NCBI GenBank assembly: GCA_018662225.1
Contig: JABJGO010000072.1
Span: 1-64,000, forward strand
Length of the DNA stretch: 64,000 bases
From: Rhodospirillales bacterium
GTDB taxonomy: Bacteria > Pseudomonadota > Alphaproteobacteria > Rhodospirillales > Casp-alpha2
Direction: 5' to 3'
In this document: one piece after another, positions 42,570-50,759 of the stretch
Layout of the letters: each line of letters starts with the position of its first letter
Position numbering within the stretch: position 1 is the stretch's first letter
Program-made: the position numbers and the translations under genes
The notes under the pieces: model-generated
The model's database searches: none
The model's input: only the letters and a program-made list of their open reading frames with translations
What the model was told of the DNA's origin: nothing

Positions 42570-43706
42570 TCACTCTGTCTGCTCGGTACCCGTTTTGTCC
42601 AAAACCTGAACCGCAATACTATTGCCTTGTCGGCCCATTCGACCTGTATACATGGGCACGTCACCGCATTTCATCAAGACGTCAGATGTGGGCGTGGCAC
42701 CCAACATCAACCGTGAGCCGATACCCATGTTGAAGATATCGCCCAATTTCATAATCTGCTCATCCGCCACGGCCTCCAAATCGATTTCGGTCATCCAGAG
42801 TTCTTCAGCCAGGTGAGTTTCCCAGATGGAGTCCCGACCAAATTTCTCACCCATAAACATTTGCAGTAACAGCTCACGAACCGGTTCCAGTGTTGCATAG
42901 GGCAGTAACAGCTCCAACCGGCCGCCACGATCTTCCATATCAATACGAAGGCGCGCCACGATGGCCGCGTTGGATGGCCTGGAAATGGTAGCAAATCTAG
43001 GGTTGGTCTCCAGGCGGTCAAATCGCATGGTCACGGGGCTTAATGGCTCGAACGCGGCCGATAGGTCCTGCAACATCACCTGAACCATTCGCTCGACCAA
43101 TGAGCGTTCAATTGTTGTATAGGGGCGACCCTCAATACGCATGGCCGCCGTTCCGCGTCGTCCCCCCAACAGCACATCCACAATGGAATAAATCAGAGAT
43201 GAATCCACGGTTATCAACCCAAAGTTATCCCATTCTTCGGCCTTGAACACGCTCAGCATGGCAGGTAACGGGATCGAATTCAGATAGTCGCCAAATCGGA
43301 TAGAGGCGATGTTATCAAGCGAGACCTCCACGTTATCAGAGGTAAAATTACGTAGAGACGTGGACATCAATCGCACGAGGCGGTCAAACACCACCTCCAA
43401 CATCGGCAACCGTTCGTAAGAGACCAGTGCGCTAGACAAGATAGCCTGGATGCCTGAGCGGTCAGAGCCATCGTCGGCGTCATCATCAAAGCCAAGCAGG
43501 CTGTCGATTTCATCCTGGTTGAGGACTCTGGTCGTTTCACCGGGTGTCTCACCGGCCTCCTCATCGCCGGACGTCATGGCGTCCCACTCGGCGGCAAGGT
43601 CATCACCTTCGCCACCATCGCCTTCATCGTCGCCGCCCATAGCGGCTTCCCATTCAGCGGCCATGGCCTCTTGGTCTAGATCTTCTTCTTCTTCAGCAGG
43701 TGCCAT
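42570..43706 (-). CDS. fliM: Flagellar switch protein FliM
   Basis: C-ring component that receives CheY-P and contacts FliG. The CheY-binding motif LNQDEIDSLLGF lies at about residues 62-73 rather than at the extreme N-terminus, because an acidic extension of about 60 residues precedes it with two similar blocks, AAEWEAAMGGDDE and AAEWDAMTSGDEE. The middle CheC-like domain has the FliG-contacting LLGGRRGTAAM and IEGRPYTTIERSLVERMVQV; the SpoA-type C-terminus has IMKLGDIFNMGIGSRLMLGA. The frame opens at a TTG at 43712, but AGGA spacing favours the ATG at 43706 (378 residues). Confidence 0.94.
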   Translation of the reverse strand: MAPAEEEEDLDQEAMAAEWEAAMGGDDEGDGGEGDDLAAEWDAMTSGDEEAGETPGETTRVLNQDEIDSLLGFDDDADDGSDRSGIQAILSSALVSYERLPMLEVVFDRLVRLMSTSLRNFTSDNVEVSLDNIASIRFGDYLNSIPLPAMLSVFKAEEWDNFGLITVDSSLIYSIVDVLLGGRRGTAAMRIEGRPYTTIERSLVERMVQVMLQDLSAAFEPLSPVTMRFDRLETNPRFATISRPSNAAIVARLRIDMEDRGGRLELLLPYATLEPVRELLLQMFMGEKFGRDSIWETHLAEELWMTEIDLEAVADEQIMKLGDIFNMGIGSRLMLGATPTSDVLMKCGDVPMYTGRMGRQGNSIAVQVLDKTGTEQTE

Positions 43707-43735
43707 TACCAATTCCTGTGCTTTGGTTCCGTTGG

Positions 43736-44275
43736 TTACTGAATCAACATCTCACGGAACAAAACATCTTTAATCCTGATAGGGCTGGCCGCCGCACTCA
43801 CGCGGGTCAATAATTCCTCGCGCAATCGGTACATACCCGCAGCCCCTTTCAAATCCTCTAATCGGAGTTCGCGCAAATAAACCTGAAAATTATCGACAAT
43901 TCTGGGCATGACCTGTTCCACTCGTGGAATATCCATTTCTGATTCCATTTCCAGACTAATCCTGATCTTCAAGAATGAGCTCTTTCTATCTGTTGAATTC
44001 AGGTTAACCAACAGCTCCGGCATCTCGTAATAAACGCCATTGATTTCGCCTTGCTCACCATCCATTTCCTCAGTGGTCTCTGGAGATCCAAGCACCATTT
44101 CCAAAACCGGATCCAGTAACCCGGTAAAATAAGCCCCTGCCAAACCACCGATCACCAGCAACAACGAAACAGCGATAATGATCAGAAGTTTCTTTTTACT
44201 GCCATCACTCTCGCCGTCGCCGTCTTCACCGCCGCCTTCTTCGGTTTCTTCTTCGGGTTCATCTTCGTCCGCCAT
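43736..44275 (-). CDS. fliL: Flagellar basal-body-associated protein FliL
   Basis: Single-pass membrane protein that surrounds and supports stator units. The 179-residue sequence has an acidic Gly-rich N-terminus (residues 1-25), one membrane helix KLLIIIAVSLLLVIGGLAGA, and a periplasmic domain with YEMPELLVNLNSTDRKSSFL and LRLEDLKGAAGMYRLREELL, the FliL pattern; it ends VLFREMLIQ. It is 29 bases upstream of fliM and heads the motor operon. Confidence 0.93.
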   Translation of the reverse strand: MADEDEPEEETEEGGGEDGDGESDGSKKKLLIIIAVSLLLVIGGLAGAYFTGLLDPVLEMVLGSPETTEEMDGEQGEINGVYYEMPELLVNLNSTDRKSSFLKIRISLEMESEMDIPRVEQVMPRIVDNFQVYLRELRLEDLKGAAGMYRLREELLTRVSAAASPIRIKDVLFREMLIQ

Positions 44276-44746
44276 AAACTAAATCCGATCATCAGCGGAG
44301 GCGAAGCCATCCGTCACTAAACAAACAGAGTAGATGTTGATGGTTAACAAGTTATTGACAAAGGGCAAAGCCATCACGTCCTTGAAGGTTAATCATTAAC
44401 ATGCGCCGTTATTAACAGACTTGGGATTTTCCTTATGACACAAGGAAACCTAGCCTGCTACGAATCCCAGAATACCAAATCCATGGGAGTTACGACAACC
44501 AAATGGATCATATGTCTTCATCTAACCGAGACGGCCCAGCCATATGGAGACTACCGGTCTTTCGTTGATCATGGCTACAGTGCGGCAGAACTTGCCGGGC
44601 AAACACAATCCGGCTCTGCAATTTTCGCCACATCATTCAATTTATCATTCCCAACCTATTGATATTGCTGACTTAAAAAACTGGCACGCATCCTGCTTAT
44701 GTAGTGGCGGGTATGTAACGTCTGTGACGTAAAAAGGTATGGAACA
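44276..44746. other. 471-bp intergenic region between fliL and flgF
   Basis: Divergent promoter region. It holds a sigma-54-like promoter for flgF at 44682-44697 and a GTAGTGGCG motif at 44701-44709. Near 44340-44420 there are several GTTAAC/TTAACA-like words in the fliL-proximal half. Two short frames (about 60-75 codons) exist but show no ribosome site or recognisable product, so I see no gene here. Confidence 0.7.
44682..44697 (+). promoter_or_regulatory. Sigma-54-type promoter upstream of flgF
   Basis: TGGCACG-N4-CTGCT matches the -24/-12 consensus TGGCACG-N4-TTGCW with one mismatch. It predicts transcription from about 44708, 40 bases before the flgF start. Confidence 0.75.
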
Positions 44747-45484
44747 ATGGAAAACACACTATTCGTAGCACTTTCGCGGCAAATGGGTCTCAAACGACAA
44801 ATGGCCGTTGTCGCCAATAATATTGCCAATATGAACACCACTGGCTTTAAAGGCGAGAAGATGATGTTCGTTGAACATGTGGTTCGTTCTCAAAATAGCG
44901 ATAATGCGCTGGGTGAAAAGCTGTCCTACGTTCGCGATATTGCGACGGTCCGCGACACCACGGCGGGTCATATGTCTCAAACCGGTAATCCCCTTGATGT
45001 GGCCATCCAGGGCGACGGATACTTCGCTATCGAAACCCGCGGCGGCGAGCAGTTCACGCGAAATGGCCGCTTTCAGCTAGACGCAACCGGACAACTGGTA
45101 ACCAATTCGGGCGATCCGGTCATGTCTGCATCCGGGCAACCGTTCTTCTTTGGTCCCACAGACACGCAAATCACGATTTCCGGCGACGGCACCATTTCAA
45201 CAGAAAACGGCGCACTGGGACGATTGAAGGTCGTTAAGTTCCCCGATGAACTTGCCCTTCAGCAATCAGGCGGTCTGCTTTTCAATGCAGATCCTCAGAA
45301 TGAGCCAGAAGAAATTGAAAGCCCTCAAGTACTACAGGGTGCGTTGGAAAGCTCCAACGTGCAGCCCATCATTGAATTGACACGCATGATCGAAACACAA
45401 CGCAGTTATGACAGCGTGAAAAAGCTCATTGAAAAAGAAGACGAACGCACAAAAACCATGATTCGAGAAATTCTGCGGGTTTGA
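44747..45484 (+). CDS. flgF: Flagellar proximal-rod protein FlgF
   Basis: Axial protein of the proximal rod, exported by the flagellar type III system. The 245-residue protein starts MENTLFVALSRQMGLKRQMA with the rod/hook N-terminal helix and VVANNIANMNTTGFKGEK, has the internal GNPLDVAIQGDGYFAIETRG, and ends with the C-terminal helix IELTRMIETQRSYDSVKKLI. It is preceded by a sigma-54-like promoter and followed by flgG after 64 bases. Confidence 0.94.
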   Translation: MENTLFVALSRQMGLKRQMAVVANNIANMNTTGFKGEKMMFVEHVVRSQNSDNALGEKLSYVRDIATVRDTTAGHMSQTGNPLDVAIQGDGYFAIETRGGEQFTRNGRFQLDATGQLVTNSGDPVMSASGQPFFFGPTDTQITISGDGTISTENGALGRLKVVKFPDELALQQSGGLLFNADPQNEPEEIESPQVLQGALESSNVQPIIELTRMIETQRSYDSVKKLIEKEDERTKTMIREILRV

Positions 45485-45548
45485 TCTCGCTAAACGCACT
45501 CGAACAAAACGCTGACTAGACACAACAACGTACCGAAAGGACGGGAAA

Positions 45549-46334
45549 ATGAAATCGTTAAGTATCGCCGCTACAGGCATGTTGGCCCAACAACGAAATG
45601 TTGAGGTCGTATCAAATAACCTGGCAAACATGAACACCACATCGTACATGCGTCGCCGGACCGAATTCCACGATCTCTTGTATCAAAACCTGCGACGCGT
45701 GGGTTCCACATCTTCCGATGCCGGTACCGTTGTGCCATCTGGTGTACAGATTGGTCTCGGCGTCAAACTGGCTGCGGTTTATCGCATCCATGCCCAAGGC
45801 AATCTGACGGCCACGGACAACACCTTCGATCTCGCCATCCAGGGCAATGGCTTCTTCGAGATCACAAAACCCGATGGCACCACAGCCTACACGCGCGATG
45901 GCACATTCCAGATGAACGGAAGCGGTGAACTCGTCACTCATGATGGTTTCACGGTTGCAGGGGGTATCTCTGTGCCGGAAGACGCCATTGATGTCACCGT
46001 CAATTCAAGCGGTGAAGTCCTGGCCAAGATTCAAGGCCAGGTAGCGTTGTCAAACGTGGGGCAAATTCAGCTTGCCACGTTCCCTAACCCAGCTGGTTTA
46101 CAGGCCGAAGGCGGCAACATGTTTACTGAAACCGCCGCTTCCGGTGCCGCAACCACAAGCACAGCAGGTTCGGCCGGGGTTGGTAGTATCCTTCAAGGCT
46201 TCCTTGAAACATCCAACGTGAATGCTGTTGAAGAGATTTCCAACCTGATTTCAGCCCAACGTGCTTATGAAATGAATTCGAAGGTCATTCAGACCTCCGA
46301 TGAAATGATGGGCACACTGACACAGATGCGATAG
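45549..46334 (+). CDS. flgG: Flagellar distal-rod protein FlgG
   Basis: Distal-rod subunit. The 261-residue length is standard. N-terminal AATGMLAQQRNVEVVSNNLA then NMNTTSYMRRRTEFHDLLYQ, central NTFDLAIQGNGFFEITKPDG and C-terminal GFLETSNVNAVEEISNLISA QRAYEMNSK are textbook FlgG features. AAAGGA precedes the ATG. The next gene flgA starts 12 bases after its stop. Confidence 0.96.
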   Translation: MKSLSIAATGMLAQQRNVEVVSNNLANMNTTSYMRRRTEFHDLLYQNLRRVGSTSSDAGTVVPSGVQIGLGVKLAAVYRIHAQGNLTATDNTFDLAIQGNGFFEITKPDGTTAYTRDGTFQMNGSGELVTHDGFTVAGGISVPEDAIDVTVNSSGEVLAKIQGQVALSNVGQIQLATFPNPAGLQAEGGNMFTETAASGAATTSTAGSAGVGSILQGFLETSNVNAVEEISNLISAQRAYEMNSKVIQTSDEMMGTLTQMR

Positions 46335-46346
46335 GTGGACGTCGTC

Positions 46347-47381
46347 ATGAAATCCATATTCTTCATCTTTTGCCTGCTCGCAGGTATCACACTCGCTCCG
46401 TTCGCCCTGGCCCACGCGGCCGATGTCGTGACGGGGGGCGAGACCGGGGGCGAGACCGCGGACCATATACCACAGTTTGGTTCCACGCAGGTAACAGGCC
46501 CTGTTACATTGCGCGAAGCCATCTATGTGGACCGCGATATTATCCAACTGGGCGATATATTCCTCAATACTGGTTCGTTGGCTGACAAAGCTGTGGTTTA
46601 CGCCCCTGCTCCCGGCGATACGACGACGTATGGTGCCAAGTGGCTGGCGCGGGTTGCTCGCTACTATGGGCTGGAGTGGCGCCCGGATACGCCCCGCTCG
46701 GAATTCCAGGTCGTTCGTGAAAGCCAGGTCATCACCCATGAGGAAATCATGGATGCTATTTCTTTTGCATTGCTGGATTATGGCCTGTCCTCTGACATGA
46801 AGGCTGAGTTGATATCTCGCGATGTTCGTATCTACCTACCCGTTAATGCCATAGCAGAAATCGCCGTGGAGAGTCTTCGGGTAGACGAACGAGCGAACCG
46901 GTTCAGCGTTATTATTGCGGCTCCTGCTGGTGATTTGTCCGCAAAGCGGGTCCAGTTATCGGGGCGCATCTATCAAACCATGGAAGTGCCTTTTACCACC
47001 AGAGCCATCCAGTCTGGTGAAGTCATTAGTGAGCGCGATATCGAATGGCGCCGCGTTCGCGTCTCTCGCATCTCGAACGATACCATGACTTCGGCGCGGG
47101 ATATTTTTGGCAAAACACCGCGACGTAACCTGAAAATTGGTGACATGATCCGCGCCAGCCAGATCGAAGCGCCGGTTCTTGTGCCGCGCAAAAGTCTGGT
47201 CACCGTTCTGCTGGAACACCCCTTCATGACCCTGACCGTTCAGGGCAGAGCGCTGGAGAGTGGATCCTTAGGCGATGTAATCCGGATCAAGAACAACCAT
47301 AGTAATGTAATTGTTGATGCTGTCGTCACAGGCTCCGGGTACGCCGTAGTTCATATTTCATCCCAGATGGCCATGAACTGA
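46347..47381 (+). CDS. flgA: Flagellar P-ring assembly chaperone FlgA
   Basis: Periplasmic chaperone that assists FlgI polymerisation into the P ring. A signal peptide MKSIFFIFCLLAGITLAPFA (cleavage near LAHA) fixes the start at the ATG at 46347; the GTG at 46335 is less likely because AGGTGG is spaced for the ATG. The 344-residue protein contains a SAF-type domain (IQSGEVISERDIEWRRVRVS) and the C-terminal LVTVLLEHPFMTLTVQGRAL and GDVIRIKNNHS strands. Just after the signal peptide a 12-bp direct repeat encodes TGGETGGET. It sits between flgG and flgH. Confidence 0.92.
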   Translation: MKSIFFIFCLLAGITLAPFALAHAADVVTGGETGGETADHIPQFGSTQVTGPVTLREAIYVDRDIIQLGDIFLNTGSLADKAVVYAPAPGDTTTYGAKWLARVARYYGLEWRPDTPRSEFQVVRESQVITHEEIMDAISFALLDYGLSSDMKAELISRDVRIYLPVNAIAEIAVESLRVDERANRFSVIIAAPAGDLSAKRVQLSGRIYQTMEVPFTTRAIQSGEVISERDIEWRRVRVSRISNDTMTSARDIFGKTPRRNLKIGDMIRASQIEAPVLVPRKSLVTVLLEHPFMTLTVQGRALESGSLGDVIRIKNNHSNVIVDAVVTGSGYAVVHISSQMAMN

Positions 47382-47436
47382 CCACCACGCCCATAACGAA
47401 AACCAAATAACGAAGAACCGATGGGAAACCTGACCA

Positions 47437-48207
47437 ATGACCAAGTTAACCTTATTCAGATCACCGGCTGCCAAAGCCATTGTCCTTTCGCTGGGCATGA
47501 CACAGATCGCCGCCTGCAACACCATGTCTCGCCTATCCGAGGTTGGTGATGGCCCCGAACTGACCACCATCGAGAACCCCATTGCAGCAGAAAGTTATCA
47601 GCCGGTTTCCATGCCCATGCCCGCCCCTCAGGCCGTTGCTGATAATCCGAACTCTCTGTGGCGCTCGGGCGCAAAGGCATTCTTCAAAGATCATCGCGCC
47701 AAGGAAGTGGGCGATATCCTGACGGTGAAGCTGGAACTGGATGATAGCGCCACATTGTCAAATGTAACCGAGCGTGACCGGTCTGATTCAGAAGATGTGG
47801 AAATCACTGACCTTCTTGGATACGAAGATCATTTGAGTGCAATTCTTCCCAGTAGTATTGATGCGCCCGGCACCATTGCCGATTTTGGCAACACGCATTC
47901 CACATCCGGTGACGGTGCTATAACCCGAAGCGAGGCTGTCGATCTGGAACTGGCCGCGGTGGTCACACAAATCCTGCCCAACGGCAATCTAGTTCTCATG
48001 GGTCGTCAGGAAGTCATCGTCAATTCTGAGCTTCGTGAACTGATGGTTACCGGCGTCATTCGCACCAGTGATATCGACACAGACAACACGATTGAACATA
48101 CCAAAATCGCCGAAATGCGCGTCGCCTACGGTGGGCGCGGATCGCTAAGTCAGCTGCAACAACCGCGCTGGGGTATGCAGGTCTGGGATATCCTGTTCCC
48201 GTTCTAA
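47437..48207 (+). CDS. flgH: Flagellar L-ring lipoprotein FlgH
   Basis: Outer-membrane ring lipoprotein. The 256-residue precursor has a lipobox IAAC followed by N at about residues 24-28, so it is lipidated at that cysteine. Conserved features are SLWRSGAKAFFKDHRAKEVG, GDILTVKLELDDSATLSN, a GDGAITRSEAVDLELAAVVT segment and ILPNGNLVLMGRQEVIVNSE near the C-terminus, ending IAEMRVAYGGRG. A hairpin terminator follows about 53 bases after the stop. Confidence 0.95.
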   Translation: MTKLTLFRSPAAKAIVLSLGMTQIAACNTMSRLSEVGDGPELTTIENPIAAESYQPVSMPMPAPQAVADNPNSLWRSGAKAFFKDHRAKEVGDILTVKLELDDSATLSNVTERDRSDSEDVEITDLLGYEDHLSAILPSSIDAPGTIADFGNTHSTSGDGAITRSEAVDLELAAVVTQILPNGNLVLMGRQEVIVNSELRELMVTGVIRTSDIDTDNTIEHTKIAEMRVAYGGRGSLSQLQQPRWGMQVWDILFPF

Positions 48208-48260
48208 GTTTTAACCATTCCCGTTCTGGGTTCTGGTCAGCAGAATCTGGTACACCAACT

Positions 48261-48293
48261 AGGCCGGCGCAGAAAGCGTCGGCCTCTTTTTTT
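48261..48293 (+). terminator. Terminator after flgH
   Basis: AGGCCG and CGGCCT, extended by GCGC/GCGT pairing, form a stem followed by a run of seven to eight T. It ends the flgF-flgG-flgA-flgH transcript. Confidence 0.85.
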
Positions 48294-48324
48294 GTCTGCA
48301 TGCGAATCAGGGGCAGTAGAAACA

Positions 48325-48353
48325 AAAGCGGCGCCAGATCATGGCGCCGCTTT
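48325..48353 (-). terminator. Terminator after dksA
   Basis: A perfect 11-bp stem, AAAGCGGCGCC with GGCGCCGCTTT around a seven-base loop, lies 27 bases past the dksA stop and is followed on the minus strand by TTTTGTTT. Confidence 0.85.
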
Positions 48354-48379
48354 CAAATCCGATGTGTTTATATACCCGA

Positions 48380-48796
48380 TCAATCGTCTCGGTGGGTGCG
48401 CTCCATCCGTTCGTGGCGTTCCTGGGCTTCGATGCTCAGGGTCGCAATGGGACGCGCTTCGAGACGTGAAATCCCGATGGGCTCCTGGGTTTCTTCGCAA
48501 TACCCATATGACCCTTCGTCGATCCGATGAAGGGCTTCGTCAATTTTTGAAATCAGCTTACGGGCGCGATCACGGGTCCGCAGTTCCAAAGACCGTTCAG
48601 TTTCGATGGAGGCACGATCTGCAATATCAGCTTCAAGAATGCCGCCTTCCTGAAGGCTTTGGAGGGTGTCATTTGACTCACCCACCAATTCCGTGCGCCA
48701 ACGCAACAGCTTCTGGCGAAAGTACTCCTGCATAAAGGAGCTCATAAATTCCTTGTCGTCTACCGGTGAGTAGTCTGGCGATAGTGTAACAGTCAT
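48380..48796 (-). CDS. dksA: RNA polymerase-binding transcription factor DksA
   Basis: Works with ppGpp on RNA polymerase to adjust rRNA and amino-acid promoters. The 138-residue protein has the coiled-coil finger with the acidic tip region (ADIADRASIETERSLELRTR) and the C-terminal globular part DEGSYGYCEETQEPIGISRL EARPIATLSIEAQERHER. Only one cysteine remains of the four-cysteine zinc finger, which is common among alphaproteobacterial DksA proteins. It is followed by a strong terminator and lies next to fliX, a conserved alphaproteobacterial neighbourhood. Confidence 0.93.
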   Translation of the reverse strand: MTVTLSPDYSPVDDKEFMSSFMQEYFRQKLLRWRTELVGESNDTLQSLQEGGILEADIADRASIETERSLELRTRDRARKLISKIDEALHRIDEGSYGYCEETQEPIGISRLEARPIATLSIEAQERHERMERTHRDD

Positions 48797-48958
48797 TTCA
48801 ATTCTTCTCCCACGTGCATCGCCGGGTTCTTGGTCGATGGCGCGGCAATATATGGACGACAGCCCACAGTCGCAAGGCTGTTTTTACAAATTATGACAAA
48901 AAAGTGAAAGGTAAATACGCTAAACATCTAAAACAAAAGGCTTTAGTATAACCGTATG

Positions 48959-49399
48959 TCAGATATCCCGCGTCAGTTTAGCGATCTCGACTTCTGAACG
49001 AAGCTCAATCTCATCAATTATCTGGGTCAAGGTTGGATCATCTGATTCAAGCCGTTGCTGGCGCATTCTTTGGGCCAGCTCTGCCAACCTGTCTTTCGAG
49101 ATCGTGCCCAGCAAGAGGCCAAGGCGGATTTCCTCTAACCGATCCAGCAGATCATCGCCATAATCGATGACCAACCCGCGGGATCGACCATCCGTTGCAT
49201 CACCAACTTCCTGAACGGACAGAATACCGCCGACAGGGGCAACGCCAACCACACCGCTGGCACCCTCAGCACCACCGGTGTCAGCCGCTTCACGCAAGGT
49301 TTCAGAAAAAGCAGAACCGCTTTCTGATGTCTTGCGGTTTTTTCGAGTTGCCGTCGGGCCACGCCCAGCGCCAACGTTGCCTACTTTCATATCGGCCAT
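48959..49399 (-). CDS. fliX: Flagellar assembly regulator FliX
   Basis: Alphaproteobacterial cytoplasmic regulator that couples basal-body completion to FlbD/sigma-54 transcription in Caulobacter. The 146-residue protein has a basic, disordered start (MADMKVGNVGAGRGPTATRK) and a helical C-terminal half with DDLLDRLEEIRLGLLLGTIS and LAELAQRMRQQRLESDDPTL, ending IDEIELRSEVEIAKL. In Caulobacter fliX is divergent from flgI; here the divergent genes are fbpABC and flgE, with flgI further on. Confidence 0.85.
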   Translation of the reverse strand: MADMKVGNVGAGRGPTATRKNRKTSESGSAFSETLREAADTGGAEGASGVVGVAPVGGILSVQEVGDATDGRSRGLVIDYGDDLLDRLEEIRLGLLLGTISKDRLAELAQRMRQQRLESDDPTLTQIIDEIELRSEVEIAKLTRDI

Positions 49400-49597
49400 G
49401 ACTGTCCAATCTTGCCGCGAATCGAGATCGCGCGACTCCTGTAATCAAGTGTGCCCAAGCCAGGCAACAAACACCAGTGGTTTCGAGCATTTCATCCGCC
49501 CCGCGTCAGGTCAGAATATTTCCGCTATTTTTTTACGGTTATTTGTTAAGAATCGTTTGCAATTAAATTATGCGCATCCTATATTTGTTTTTAGTTG

Positions 49598-49614
49598 TTG
49601 CGAATAATTCGCAA
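49598..49614. promoter_or_regulatory. Fur-like palindromic operator upstream of fbpA
   Basis: TTGCGAATAATTCGCAA is a perfect 17-base palindrome, overlapped downstream by a further GCAATTGCAATT word. It lies 44 bases before the ferric-iron binding-protein gene. The GAATnATTC core is of the kind bound by Fur/Irr regulators; I infer iron-dependent repression from the palindrome and the gene it precedes. Confidence 0.6.
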
Positions 49615-49657
49615 TTGCAATTAGACTAATTAAAAACTACTTTCCAGGATCTCTGAA

Positions 49658-50710
49658 ATGCTGAAGAAAATTCTGATCGGTGCACTCGCCATCATTGGGC
49701 TCACAACCGCATTCATTTGGTCCCCCAAAGCCAATGACAACGTTGTTAATTTGTATTCCTACCGCCAACCCTTTCTGATCAACCCGTTGCTGGAAGCATT
49801 TACCGGTGAAACTGGTATTGACGTAAATGTTGTGTACGTGAAGAAAGGTATGCTGGAACGCCTGAAAGCAGAAGGCGACAACAGCCCCGCTGACATGGTT
49901 CTGACCGCCGATGTCGGCAGGCTCAATGATATGCTGGAAGCCGACATTCTACAGCCGGTATCCTCTTCTGAAATCGATGCCAACATCCCGGCGCAGTACC
50001 GTCATCCAGATGGCATGTGGTTTGGCCTGACGGTCCGTGGTCGCATTATTTTTGCTTCAAAAGAGCGTACTGATACAGGTGAAGTCCTGTCATACGCGGA
50101 CCTCGCCAAGCCTTCGCTTAGAGGTCGCATCTGCACACGGTCAGGCAAGCACATCTATAATGTTTCATTGATTGCATCTGTCATCGCCCACAACGGCGAA
50201 GACAATGCGCAAACTTGGTTGTCCGGTGTGCGCGATAACCTGGCTCGCAAACCGCAGGGTAACGACCGGGCCCAGGCAAAAGCCATCTTCGAAGGCGAGT
50301 GTGACTATGCTATCGCCAACACCTATTACATGGGCAAGATGGAAACCAATGAGAAAAAACCTGAGCAAAAGCAATGGGCCGACGCCGTACGGGTTATTTT
50401 CCCGGATCAGACTAGCAACGGGACACACGTAAATGTTAGTGGTGCCGCCGTCACGAAAAGCGCCAAGAATGCGGATAATGCAGCCAGGCTTATCGCTTTT
50501 CTGAGCGGAGACCGGGCGCAAAAAATCTATGCTGAGCAGAACTTTGAATACCCGGTTAAATCAGGCATCGCCCTTCACCCGGTAGTGGCCAGTTGGGGTA
50601 CATTCAAAGCCGATTCGATTGATTTGGCCGAGGTCGCAAAATATCGCGCGACAGCGTCACGACTGGTGGATATAACGGCTTATGATTTAGGCCCGCAAAA
50701 CGGCTCATAG
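49658..50710 (+). CDS. fbpA: Ferric-iron ABC transporter, periplasmic binding protein
   Basis: Extracellular solute-binding protein of 350 residues with an N-terminal signal/anchor segment (MLKKILIGALAIIGLTTAFI). NLYSYRQPFLINPLLEAFTG, the VVYVKKGMLERLKAEGDNSP segment and the adjacent tyrosines in YAIANTYYMGKM, which are the ferric-ion ligands of FbpA/FutA-type proteins, support iron binding. GVAVTKSA-like SGAAVTKSAKNADNAARLIA and EQNFEYPVKSG complete the pattern. It is the first gene of fbpA-fbpB-fbpC behind a Fur-like palindrome. Confidence 0.9.
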   Translation: MLKKILIGALAIIGLTTAFIWSPKANDNVVNLYSYRQPFLINPLLEAFTGETGIDVNVVYVKKGMLERLKAEGDNSPADMVLTADVGRLNDMLEADILQPVSSSEIDANIPAQYRHPDGMWFGLTVRGRIIFASKERTDTGEVLSYADLAKPSLRGRICTRSGKHIYNVSLIASVIAHNGEDNAQTWLSGVRDNLARKPQGNDRAQAKAIFEGECDYAIANTYYMGKMETNEKKPEQKQWADAVRVIFPDQTSNGTHVNVSGAAVTKSAKNADNAARLIAFLSGDRAQKIYAEQNFEYPVKSGIALHPVVASWGTFKADSIDLAEVAKYRATASRLVDITAYDLGPQNGS

Positions 50711-50759
50711 AACCTGATGCATCCGTAGCAATTAGCCACTCACTGGGGAGCAGGCTACC

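Noticed and set aside
44435-44732. Two short open frames in the fliL-flgF gap
   Set aside because: They lack ribosome sites and recognisable products, and the second spans the flgF promoter.
48840-48885. ACAGCC/GGCTGT hairpin with T run in the dksA-fliX gap as a terminator
   Set aside because: It points along the plus strand where no gene ends, and its stem is short.
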